Shown: positions 1 to 8,071 of the stretch, piece after piece
How positions within the stretch are numbered: position 1 is the first letter of the stretch
Layout of the letters: the number at the start of each line of letters is the position of its first letter
Assembly: GCF_003003005.1 (NCBI RefSeq)
Contig: NZ_PVTR01000002.1
Span: 272,831-336,830, forward strand
Length of the DNA stretch: 64,000 nucleotides
Source: Mongoliibacter ruber
Lineage (GTDB): Bacteria; Bacteroidota; Bacteroidia; Cytophagales; Cyclobacteriaceae
Direction: 5' to 3'
Position numbers and translations under genes: made by a program
Notes under the pieces: generated by a model
Told to the model about the DNA's origin: nothing
Seen by the model: the letters and a program-made list of their open reading frames with translations, nothing else
Database searches by the model: none

Positions 1-95
1 CGACCCTGAAAGGGTCAAACCTATCAATAGCCGCGGGTGAAACCCGTGGAAAACGATGATATCAATTTTGTCCATTTACGACCCTGAAGGGGTCG
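1..95. repeat. Palindromic dispersed repeat, cut by window edge
   Basis: Three short palindromes follow one another: CGACCCTGAAAGGGTC at 1-16, CCGCGGGTGAAACCCGTGG at 31-49 and CGACCCTGAAGGGGTCG at 80-96. The first and third are near-identical direct copies. Repeats of this look (CCCTGAAAGGG, GGGTGAAACCC) are common between genes in Bacteroidota. No ORF covers them. The left end is probably outside the window. Confidence 0.65.
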
Positions 96-270
96 AATTT
101 ACTTTGATTTTTTTATATGTGCCTATCATCCAAATCTACAGAAAATACAAAACGTTCAGCCTGTAATTCTTAAATCATACTTCAAATTTTCCTCACATAT
201 ATTCACATTTTATTTCGCTCAATTGACCATCCATACAATCTCCTTTTTTCCAATTGCCTTTTTCATTACA

Positions 271-303
271 TTAAGAGGTTCATAAATACGATTAACCTCT
301 TAA
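271..303. promoter_or_regulatory. Perfect 10-bp inverted repeat upstream of the GMC oxidoreductase
   Basis: TTAAGAGGTT (271-280) and its exact reverse complement AACCTCTTAA (294-303) are separated by 13 nt and end 11 nt before the ATG at 315. The half-site centres are 23 bp apart, roughly two helical turns. This could be an operator for a dimeric regulator, or an mRNA hairpin blocking initiation. No binding protein can be assigned; the Nudix-type regulator at 3958-4665 is a speculative candidate. Confidence 0.45.
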
Positions 304-314
304 ACCCCCTACAA

Positions 315-2021
315 ATGAGTAACCTCAATATCAAAGCAATGGCTGAAAACACCTACGATGCCATTGTTGTTGGTTCGGGAATCAGCGGAGGCTTCGCAGC
401 AAAAGAACTCTGCGAAAAAGGCCTCAAAACCCTGGTCCTTGAACGTGGCCGACTGGTCACACACCTCCAGGATTACCCTACCATGAGCAAAGATCCCTGG
501 GATTTTGAAAATCAGGGAAGGTTAACCCACCAAGAAAGGGAAGACTACTATGTCCAGGCCCGCTCGGGATTTATCAATGAAGACAACAAACACTTTTACC
601 ATAACGACAAAGCTGATCCTTATATAGAAAAACAGCAATTTGACTGGATCCGCGCTGACAATACCGGCGGGCGTTCCCTGATCTGGGGAAGGCAGTGCTA
701 CCGCTGGTCTGATCTGGATTTCGAAGCCAATGCCAAAGAAGGTATCGCCATTGACTGGCCTATCCGGTACAAGGACCTGGCCCCATGGTATGATTATGTG
801 GAAAGGTATGTAGGCGTTTCCGGGGAAGCCATGGGTTTGTCCCATGTGCCTGACGGGCAATTTTTGCCTCCAATGGAAATGAACTGCCTCGAGAAACACA
901 TCAAAAAGGAAATTGAAGCCAAATTCCCCTTCAGGAATATGACCATTGGCCGGGTAGCAAACTTGACCCGTGAACATAATGGACGTGGTGCCTGTCAGTC
1001 CCGAAACCGCTGTCACCGTGGTTGCCCTTATGGCGCCTATTATAGCTCTGTATCCGTCGCCCTGCCTGATGCAGCCAAGACGGGTAATTTTACCCTCAGG
1101 CCAAATTCCGTCGTGCACTCTGTCATCTACGATGAAGAATCAGGTAAAGCAAAAGGTGTCAGGGTAGTAGATCGCGAAAGCAAAGAAATGATCGAGTACT
1201 ATGCGCGTATCATTTTCCTTAACGCTTCTGCTCCGGCTACTGCACAGATCATGCTGAACTCCACTTCCAGCCGTTTTCCAAACGGTATTGGAAATGACTC
1301 AGGGGAATTGGGCCATAATATCATGGACCACCATTACCGATTGGGTGCTTCTGGCTCTTTTGAAGGTTTTGAAGATGTGTATTACAAAGGGCGAAGACCC
1401 AATGGCATCTATATCCCAAGGTTCAGAAATATCAATGAGCAGACGAAAATGAAGGAATTCGTCAGGGGTTATGGCTATCAGGGTTCTGCTTCCAGGGCCA
1501 ACTTTGGCAGAGGAGCTAATATGAAGGAATTTGGAGCTGATTTCAAGGACAACCTCATGCAGGCAGGGCCTTGGACTTTCGGGATAACAGGTTTTGGTGA
1601 GGTATTGCCATACCATGACAATCAGATGTACCTCAGCAAAGACGAAACCGATGAGTTTGGCATTCCAAAAATGGTTTTTGATGCAGGGTATAAGGAAAAT
1701 GAAATGACCATGCGTGAATTTATCAAATCCGATGCAGCTGAAATGCTAGAAGCCGCAGGTTTGAAAAATGTGCATACCTATGACAATAGCGGTGCAATTG
1801 GTATTGGTGTACACGAAATGGGTACTGCCCGCATGGGGAAAGACCCGAAAAGCTCAGTGCTCAACGGCAACAATCAGCTTCATGCTGTTCCAAATGTATT
1901 TGTCACTGACGGGGCATGCATGACTTCTTCAGGTACTCAAAATCCATCCATTACCTATATGGCCCTTACCGCAAGGGCAGTAGATTTTGCGATGAAGGAA
2001 ATGAACCGTAACAATATCTAA
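315..2021 (+). CDS. GMC-family FAD oxidoreductase, large subunit
   Basis: Flavoenzyme of the glucose-methanol-choline family, probably oxidising a sugar, glycoside or polyol. The FAD-binding GSGISG motif is at residues 20-25, the catalytic His lies in HEMGTARMG (about H500) and the second conserved position is in TQNPS (about N543). A cluster at C227, C233 and C237 resembles the Fe-S ligand region of membrane FAD-dependent glucose dehydrogenases. There is no signal peptide. The next gene, 11 nt downstream, is the Tat-exported small subunit, so the complex probably reaches the periplasm by hitch-hiking, as known for FAD-GDH. Substrate unknown; glucoside 3-dehydrogenase-like activity is possible. 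Confidence 0.85.
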   Translation: MSNLNIKAMAENTYDAIVVGSGISGGFAAKELCEKGLKTLVLERGRLVTHLQDYPTMSKDPWDFENQGRLTHQEREDYYVQARSGFINEDNKHFYHNDKADPYIEKQQFDWIRADNTGGRSLIWGRQCYRWSDLDFEANAKEGIAIDWPIRYKDLAPWYDYVERYVGVSGEAMGLSHVPDGQFLPPMEMNCLEKHIKKEIEAKFPFRNMTIGRVANLTREHNGRGACQSRNRCHRGCPYGAYYSSVSVALPDAAKTGNFTLRPNSVVHSVIYDEESGKAKGVRVVDRESKEMIEYYARIIFLNASAPATAQIMLNSTSSRFPNGIGNDSGELGHNIMDHHYRLGASGSFEGFEDVYYKGRRPNGIYIPRFRNINEQTKMKEFVRGYGYQGSASRANFGRGANMKEFGADFKDNLMQAGPWTFGITGFGEVLPYHDNQMYLSKDETDEFGIPKMVFDAGYKENEMTMREFIKSDAAEMLEAAGLKNVHTYDNSGAIGIGVHEMGTARMGKDPKSSVLNGNNQLHAVPNVFVTDGACMTSSGTQNPSITYMALTARAVDFAMKEMNRNNI

Positions 2022-2032
2022 CAGTTATAGCC

Positions 2033-2626
2033 ATGAACAGAAGAGAAGCCTTAAAAGGCACCGCGATGATATTTGGGTACGCTTTAACCGGTTCTACGGT
2101 AGCGGCCCTGATGCAATCCTGCGAGTCAGGTGCAAGTCTTGGTTGGACACCCAAAGTCCTGAACAAAGAGCAAGCGCAGATCCTTTCTCAAATAGTGGAT
2201 AGGGTATTGCCGGCTACTGATAGCCCTGGAGCATTGGACGTTGGAGTAGATCAGTTTATTGATAGGATGTTGGCAAATGTATTCCCTGAAGTAATCCAAA
2301 ATGGATTTGCAGGGGGAATCGACAGTTTCAACGATGTGGCCAAGGAACAACACGGTAAAGACTTCGTCAAACTGGAGGGAGAAAAACAAGATGCATTGAT
2401 CCGTGAGTTTGAGGAAAAATCAGGTCCATTACCCGGATCTATGTGGGGATTTTCATTCGGTGAACCGACGGAGTTTCCATTTTACAGGATGATGAAGGAA
2501 TTGGCCTTGATCGGGTATTTCCATTCTGAAAAAATCGGAAAGGAGTATTTGGCTTATAACCCTATTCCAGGTCCTTATGAAGGATGTATTCCATATTCGG
2601 ATGTTGGGAAGAATTGGACGGAGTAA
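2033..2626 (+). CDS. Gluconate 2-dehydrogenase subunit 3 family protein (Tat-exported small subunit)
   Basis: Partner of the GMC subunit upstream. The N-terminus MNRREALKG has the twin-arginine pattern followed by a hydrophobic stretch, typical of the small subunits that carry the folded flavoprotein through Tat. The body (residues about 40-190) matches the 'gluconate_2-dh3' type in length and in the pattern of an early ILSQIVDRVLPATDSPGA segment. MQSC at about residues 27-30 could be a weak lipobox. The 11-nt gap to the GMC gene supports an operon. It carries no obvious catalytic residue of its own. Confidence 0.82.
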   Translation: MNRREALKGTAMIFGYALTGSTVAALMQSCESGASLGWTPKVLNKEQAQILSQIVDRVLPATDSPGALDVGVDQFIDRMLANVFPEVIQNGFAGGIDSFNDVAKEQHGKDFVKLEGEKQDALIREFEEKSGPLPGSMWGFSFGEPTEFPFYRMMKELALIGYFHSEKIGKEYLAYNPIPGPYEGCIPYSDVGKNWTE

Positions 2627-2765
2627 AATTGATATTTATTGATACTAGATATTGATAGATATTAGGAAACGCTACTTTTAATCAATTGGGCACGAATTAA
2701 GAATTTATATCGCCGAAGGCATATTTCAATTCTATTTCGCGAAGCTTATATCAGTTATCAATAAT

Positions 2766-3920
2766 ATGTCCAAAATCTACGATATAGCAGTCATCGGGCT
2801 AGGGGCATTGGGTTCCTCAGCCCTTTGGCATTTATCGAAATCCGGGAAAAGAATCCTGGGCATTGACCAATTTTCGCCTCCACATGAAATGGGGTCCTCC
2901 CATGGGGAAACCCGCATCACCAGATTGGCCGTAGGCGAGGGGATGGATTTTGTGCCTTTGGTAAAAAGGTCCCATGAAATCTGGAAGGAATTGGAATCTA
3001 TTTCGGGTGAAAAAATCATGCACACCACAGGGGACTTGCTCTTTGATTCGGGAGTTGATACCTGGTCCAAACATGGTTCGGAAGGTTTTTTTGATCGAAC
3101 GGTAAGGTTTGCCCGTGAAGGGAATATCCCGCATGAAATCCTCGATAGCAAAGAAGTGAAAAGCCGTTGTGGGGAATTCAATTTGGAACTAACAGGAAGG
3201 GCATATTATGAACCAAGTGCAGGGTTTCTCAAACCCGAGCTTGCCATCAAAACCCAATTGGCCTTGGCTGAAAGAAACGACGCTGTTATCAAAACCCACA
3301 CCAAGGTACATGCAGTTGAACCTCATTCCGGAGGGGTATTGATCCATACCAACCATGGCACTTTTGAGGCTGGAAAGGTACTCTTGAGTGCAGGTCCTTG
3401 GATCAAGGACTTTCTTCCTGCTTTTCACAAAAGCCAATTCAAAATCTGCCGCCAAATATTGCATTGGTTGCCTGCGGAAAAAGGCTGTTTTGAAATGGGC
3501 AAAACCCCTGTTTATATGTGGGGCTTTGGTGCAAGTGCGGAAGATTTTATTTATGGTTTTCCTTCACTTGATGGGCAAACAGTCAAAATGGCCTCTGAGT
3601 CTTTTGTAGAAAGTAATCACTCCGATACACTCAATCGAGAAGTAAGTCAATCCGAGCAAGGGGCCTTTTTGGAACAAAAAATCATTGACAGATTCAATGG
3701 AATTGAAAAAAAGGTGCTCAAATCGAAAGTCTGCATATATACCGTAACAGATGACGCCAACTTCGTGGTGGATGAACTACCGGATTTTCCAGAAGTAATG
3801 GTAGCTTCTGCATGCAGTGGACATGGTTTCAAACATTCGGCTGCTTTGGGAGAGGCAATAGCGCAAAAGCTTTTGGAAAAAAACACGGAAGTAAATCTTC
3901 GTCCATTTCAGTGGAAATAA
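2766..3920 (+). CDS. N-methyl-amino-acid / sarcosine oxidase family flavoprotein (SolA/MSOX-like)
   Basis: Monomeric amine oxidase of 384 residues, the family's usual length. The N-terminal dinucleotide fold has GLGALGSS (about 11-18), followed by the family motif SSHGETRITR. KVCIYT near residue 323 corresponds to the cysteine that binds FAD covalently in E. coli N-methyltryptophan oxidase and in MSOX, and CSGHGFKHS near 350 is the conserved C-terminal FAD-contact motif. These enzymes oxidatively demethylate N-methyl amino acids, giving formaldehyde and H2O2. The exact substrate cannot be read from sequence. It is separated from the GMC operon by about 140 nt of AT-rich DNA and converges with the Nudix gene. 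Confidence 0.82.
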   Translation: MSKIYDIAVIGLGALGSSALWHLSKSGKRILGIDQFSPPHEMGSSHGETRITRLAVGEGMDFVPLVKRSHEIWKELESISGEKIMHTTGDLLFDSGVDTWSKHGSEGFFDRTVRFAREGNIPHEILDSKEVKSRCGEFNLELTGRAYYEPSAGFLKPELAIKTQLALAERNDAVIKTHTKVHAVEPHSGGVLIHTNHGTFEAGKVLLSAGPWIKDFLPAFHKSQFKICRQILHWLPAEKGCFEMGKTPVYMWGFGASAEDFIYGFPSLDGQTVKMASESFVESNHSDTLNREVSQSEQGAFLEQKIIDRFNGIEKKVLKSKVCIYTVTDDANFVVDELPDFPEVMVASACSGHGFKHSAALGEAIAQKLLEKNTEVNLRPFQWK

Positions 3921-3957
3921 GGGAGATAAAACCTGGAAGGTTTAAGTTTATCAAAAA

Positions 3958-4665
3958 CTATTCTTTAAAACTATACAAGAAAGGAGCCTTGTGGCTTTTC
4001 CCTGTGAAAAGTTTCTCATGCCTTTCCAGAATTTCCAATCCCAATATCTTTCTCTGAAAACTACTTCTCCTGATTTTTTCCCCTAAAATCGCCTCATACA
4101 CTTGCTGAAGCTCTTTCATGGTGAATCTTTCAGGCAATAGTTTCCCGCCAATCAATTTTCTATCCAGATTTTCCCTAAGCGTCTGCAAAGCTTTATCCAC
4201 AATTTTGCGGTGGTCCAAAATCAAATCCGGCAATGCATCTATATCATACCAATCTATGGAATCAGAAAGGGAGTCGGGAAGTAAAGTCACTTTTTCATAA
4301 TCAATCAAAGCATAATAGGCAATGGAAAGAAATCTATCCAACAGCCAAAAATCGTCTTTAACCAAATACCCATTAGCGGCAAGTATGGTCTTCATGACTT
4401 CAGGATCATGACGGTCTAGGTTCCCAAAAGTATAAAACTGATCGAGATAGATATTTTCCAATCCAGTCCTTTCTTTCAAACCTCTCTGCACTGCATGATT
4501 CAGGTCCTCATTTTTCCCTACAAATCCACCTGGAAGAGCAAACCAACCCGTATCATGGTATTCCATCAAGAGGATTTTCAATTTTCCTTTAGAAAAACCG
4601 AAAATCACAGAGTCATATGCGATATGGGGGAGAAAATCTGAAGTAGTAGGTAAAGACATGTGCAA
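3958..4665 (-). CDS. Nudix-type transcriptional regulator (NrtR/AraR-like)
   Basis: An N-terminal Nudix fold (about 10-140) is followed by a C-terminal winged-helix region (about 150-225, with the segment ERFTMKELQQVYEAILGEKI). The Nudix box is degenerate: in the GFVG...HAVQRGLKERTGL region the catalytic REUxEE signature has become RGLKERTG. That pattern is typical of Nudix-derived transcription factors such as NrtR and Bacteroidota AraR, which sense sugar or ADP-ribose ligands. The GMC, oxidase and esterase genes nearby make a sugar or polyol response plausible, but that is inference. It converges with the SolA-like gene (37-nt gap). Confidence 0.8.
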   Translation of the reverse strand: MHMSLPTTSDFLPHIAYDSVIFGFSKGKLKILLMEYHDTGWFALPGGFVGKNEDLNHAVQRGLKERTGLENIYLDQFYTFGNLDRHDPEVMKTILAANGYLVKDDFWLLDRFLSIAYYALIDYEKVTLLPDSLSDSIDWYDIDALPDLILDHRKIVDKALQTLRENLDRKLIGGKLLPERFTMKELQQVYEAILGEKIRRSSFQRKILGLEILERHEKLFTGKSHKAPFLYSFKE

Positions 4666-4700
4666 TGTTGAGTATATAAATTTGGCATTGACAGAAAGGA

Positions 4701-4806
4701 AATGACAGTTGGTGAAGGATCGATCTCCTACCGTTTAGACTAGGAGACCCTTCTCCCGTATAGCTATCGGGATCATGGTGACGGTTCCTACAAACCTGTC
4801 ATTGGT
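4701..4806. repeat. Dispersed palindromic repeat, family A
   Basis: About 105 bp bounded by AATGACAG and CTGTCATT (inverted ends). It has an internal hairpin TCTCCTA (4724-4730) / TAGGAGA (4741-4747) and a second imperfect palindrome, CCCGTATAGCTATCGGG. The same sequence occurs in reverse orientation at 16131-16210. It lies between the divergent Nudix regulator and esterase genes. Confidence 0.75.
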
Positions 4807-4887
4807 ATTTCAGTCCTAAGTAAATAGGAATTTTGGAAACAAACAATTATTATTGTCTCAATATGTAACAATAGATCTCAATAACCT

Positions 4888-6522
4888 ATGAAAATCAAAA
4901 GTCTCTTAAACCTATGCTTATTGTTATTGATCTCGGGCACTGTTGCTGCCCAAGAATCAGGTAACTATTATCTCCCTGTCCAAGCCACAATCAGCAATGG
5001 CACCATCGAAGGAAATTACGATGTAGATTCCCGAATTGCAAAATATTTTGGGATTCCATTTGCCAAACCTCCTGTGGGAGATTTGAGGTGGAAAGCACCA
5101 CAGGCAGCGGACAATTGGGAAAATGTGAAGGAAACCAAAAAATTTGGACCAAGACCGGTTCAGGCCAATGTTTTCGGCGACATGAATTCCTGGTCTGATG
5201 GCTTGAGTGAAGATTGTCTTTACCTCAATGTATGGACACCTGCCAAAAGAGGTGAAAAAGGACTGCCAGTCTTGTTTTACATTTATGGAGGCGGTTTTGT
5301 GGCCGGTGATGCTTCTGAACCAAGATACAATGGTGAAAGTATGGCCAAAGAAGGTGTGGTCGTAGTCACTGCCAACCACAGGTTGAATATTTTTGGTTTT
5401 TTATCCCATCCCGAACTCAGTGCTGAGTCGCCATACAAGGCCTCTGGAAATTATGGATTATTGGATCAGGCCATGGCATTGCAATGGGTGAAAGACAATA
5501 TTGATGCTTTTGGTGGAGATCCGGATAAAATCACCATTGCCGGAGAATCAGCTGGATCTATCTCGGTCAGTTACCAAATGGCATCCCCACTTTCCAGGAA
5601 CCTGATCGCAGGTGCTATTGGAGAAAGTGGTGCGGGAATTTATCCAACCTTGGCTCCTGTAAGTCTGGAAGAAGCTGAAAAAACAGGAAAAGAGTTTTTG
5701 GAAGGTAAAGGCGTCAAAAGTTTAGCTGAATTGAGGAAAATGTCCACCAAAGATATTTTTGAAATGTATACTGAATCTGGCCGTTTTGGGTTTCCTGTGG
5801 TGTTGGATGGACACTTTCTGGACAAGAACCTTCCAGAAATTTTTGAAGCAAAGGAACAAGCACAGGTTCCCCTTCTTTTGGGTTGGAACACAGCAGAAAT
5901 GAATGGAATGGCCTTTATGCAAGGCAAGCCATACACCAAAGAGAATTTCATTGAAAAAGTAAAGGAAGCCTATCCGGAAGATCATGAAGAAGTGCTGAAA
6001 TTGTATCCGCATGCCACTGCTGATGAAGTAGCCCAATCCGCTACAGACTTGGCTTCTGACAGATTTATTTCATACAGTACTTGGAAATGGTTTGACTTGC
6101 ACAGAAAAAATTCAGCGCAGCCGGTTTATAGATATTTATTTGGCAAATTGAGACCTCCATTGGTTGACAAATCCTTGACTTCAGGATTTGCTGGAGGTAC
6201 TGTAAGAGCAGAAAATCCGGAACCGGCTCCAAAAGCCATAGGTGCACCTCATGCCATGGAAATAGAATATGCCATGGGCAACTTGCATTTGGTGAAAGAT
6301 TACGAATGGACAGCTGAGGATTACAAGGTTTCCAACACCATGTTTGGTTACTTCACCAATTTTGTCAAAACAGGAAATCCCAATGGGGAAAACTTGCCTG
6401 AATGGCCAAAAGCAACTGATGCCAGCAATCCTGAAATCATCAATATTGATGTAGATACCAAGTCTGAAAAAGCAGAAAAAGATGCACGATTTAAATTTCA
6501 TGACAGGTTTTTCAAGCAATGA
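4888..6522 (+). CDS. Secreted type-B carboxylesterase
   Basis: Alpha/beta hydrolase of the carboxylesterase/para-nitrobenzyl esterase family, 544 residues. A Sec signal peptide (1-21, cleaved after VAA) sends it to the periplasm. The nucleophile is Ser221 in GESAG, the oxyanion hole is GGGF at about 134-137, and the catalytic His is probably H455 in APHAME. The family hydrolyses short or medium acyl esters; the natural substrate is unknown. It is transcribed divergently from the Nudix regulator and has no co-transcribed partner. A strong hairpin terminator follows about 150 nt downstream. Confidence 0.88.
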   Translation: MKIKSLLNLCLLLLISGTVAAQESGNYYLPVQATISNGTIEGNYDVDSRIAKYFGIPFAKPPVGDLRWKAPQAADNWENVKETKKFGPRPVQANVFGDMNSWSDGLSEDCLYLNVWTPAKRGEKGLPVLFYIYGGGFVAGDASEPRYNGESMAKEGVVVVTANHRLNIFGFLSHPELSAESPYKASGNYGLLDQAMALQWVKDNIDAFGGDPDKITIAGESAGSISVSYQMASPLSRNLIAGAIGESGAGIYPTLAPVSLEEAEKTGKEFLEGKGVKSLAELRKMSTKDIFEMYTESGRFGFPVVLDGHFLDKNLPEIFEAKEQAQVPLLLGWNTAEMNGMAFMQGKPYTKENFIEKVKEAYPEDHEEVLKLYPHATADEVAQSATDLASDRFISYSTWKWFDLHRKNSAQPVYRYLFGKLRPPLVDKSLTSGFAGGTVRAENPEPAPKAIGAPHAMEIEYAMGNLHLVKDYEWTAEDYKVSNTMFGYFTNFVKTGNPNGENLPEWPKATDASNPEIINIDVDTKSEKAEKDARFKFHDRFFKQ

Positions 6523-6676
6523 AAACAGATATTAAAGTAAGTTTTGAGCCTGTATTGAAATAATGCGCCAACCTGTTAGCCAATTCGAAACTAACTGATA
6601 TTGGATATTGGTTCTAAAATATGGTTAATGCTATGATAGCGGAGAACCATAACCGTAAAATACTATAAATGCATAA

Positions 6677-6700
6677 AGGGCCTCACCGGCCCTTTTTTTT
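6677..6700 (+). terminator. Intrinsic terminator after the carboxylesterase
   Basis: Stem AGGGCC (6677-6682) / GGCCCT (6688-6693) with a 5-nt loop, followed by eight T (6693-6700). It lies 155 nt after the esterase stop. It overlaps an upstream in-frame ATG at 6669, which argues against that ATG as the start of the next gene. Confidence 0.8.
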
Positions 6701-6791
6701 GTCATTATTAATAAAGAATTTAAGAAATTATGCCAATTTTGATAAACTAAAGAATTTTTGTTCCGTAAGGATGCTATACCCCAAACAAAAT

Positions 6792-8060
6792 ATGAAGAAA
6801 TCCATATTTCCCCTTTTTTCATTTGCCTTTTTTCATTTTTTATTCCTGCTAGTGTTTTTGTTGCCTGCGACAAAATCCTATTCCCAATTTGTAATTCAGG
6901 GAAAGGTAATTGATGCGGAGACCATGGAGCCGGTAGAGTTTGCCACCGTTTTTATCAACAACTCTACCTTTGGGGATATATCTGATGAGGATGGGCAGTT
7001 TTCCATCACTATTCCAGCTGGAAACCACGAACTCATCATCAGCTTTATCGGCTATCAGACTTTCAAATATGACTTCAATACACAAAACCTAAGGCCTAGC
7101 TATGAGTTCAGGATCTTGCCCGAACCTATTGAATTGGAAGAAACAGAAGTTGCAGTCAAAAGAGACCGGACCTGGTACAGGAATCTTGAGGTGTTCAAAG
7201 AAAACTTCTTGGGAAATAGCATCAATGCTGAGCGATGCAAAATCCTCAATCCTGAAGTACTGGTTTTAGATACTGAAACCAAAGAAGGTATACTTCAAGC
7301 AAGGTCTAGGGAAATATTGCTTATAGAAAACCGCAATTTGGGCTATACCATCCAATATGTATTGGAAGGTTTTGAATTGGATCTTGAAAGTGGCATCTCA
7401 AGGTATGCAGGTTACCCGTTTTTTATTGAGGAAGATGTACCGCGAAGAAGGCAACGCAGCCTGCAGACCAACAGAGACCGCGCATTCCAAGGAAGTATTG
7501 CACATTTTGTCCGGTCCTTATACAATAAAAATTTGGAAGAAGAAGGCTATGAATTGTATGCCATCGACATGCTTCCTCATCCTGACTTGGTGAGCGATGA
7601 AGTAGCAGATATGGCAACAGAAGAACTGAGAAGAAGCCTGAATCCATTGGTGCGGGATAGCCTTAAAAACATAATCAGACGCAGAGACCTTCCCAAGCAA
7701 ATTGAAACTGTTACAGAAAATCAACTCGCGGAAGCTGACCTGATAGAGGTTTCAAGAAACGAGTTGACTTTCCTGACTTACGACAAACCTATTTACATTG
7801 TATTTTCAAAAGAACCGGAGGAACTGGCTTTTTCAAAAAGGAAGTATGAGAATGATAAGCAACTTCAATGGACCGGAATAAATGTTCAAGCCGCAGAACC
7901 CAACAAATTTCAGGTCTCCACCATCAGGATGTTGGGCAATGCTGTGCAACTCTTTGAAAACGGCAGCTATTTCCATCCCTTTGACCTTTTTATAGAAGGT
8001 TATATGGCTTGGGAAAAAATCGGCGACCTGATGCCGATAGATTATGATTTAGACAAATAA
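6792..8060 (+). CDS. Secreted protein with N-terminal CarboxypepD_reg-like domain
   Basis: The start was moved from 6669 to the ATG at 6792: the earlier ATG lies in a terminator, and MKKSIFPLF begins a proper signal peptide ending in SYSQ. The mature N-terminus (about 28-110) is a carboxypeptidase regulatory-like beta-sandwich (IQGKVIDAETMEPVEFATVF... ISDEDGQFSI). The remaining about 300 residues match no domain I recognise. Proteins of this form are frequent in Bacteroidota cell envelopes. The gap to the next gene is 11 nt, so the two probably form an operon. Confidence 0.75.
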   Translation: MKKSIFPLFSFAFFHFLFLLVFLLPATKSYSQFVIQGKVIDAETMEPVEFATVFINNSTFGDISDEDGQFSITIPAGNHELIISFIGYQTFKYDFNTQNLRPSYEFRILPEPIELEETEVAVKRDRTWYRNLEVFKENFLGNSINAERCKILNPEVLVLDTETKEGILQARSREILLIENRNLGYTIQYVLEGFELDLESGISRYAGYPFFIEEDVPRRRQRSLQTNRDRAFQGSIAHFVRSLYNKNLEEEGYELYAIDMLPHPDLVSDEVADMATEELRRSLNPLVRDSLKNIIRRRDLPKQIETVTENQLAEADLIEVSRNELTFLTYDKPIYIVFSKEPEELAFSKRKYENDKQLQWTGINVQAAEPNKFQVSTIRMLGNAVQLFENGSYFHPFDLFIEGYMAWEKIGDLMPIDYDLDK

Positions 8061-8071
8061 ATTTGATAAAA

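Noticed and set aside
522-1118. Long minus-strand ORF antisense to the GMC gene (and similar ones inside guaB, fadB and the kinase)
   Set aside because: Protein composition is atypical, no homologous motifs, and it lies entirely inside a well-supported gene on the other strand. Treated as a shadow.
4193-4201. Perfect TTATCCACA (DnaA box)
   Set aside because: A single isolated match inside the Nudix-regulator coding sequence with no neighbouring boxes or AT-rich element. Expected by chance at this length.
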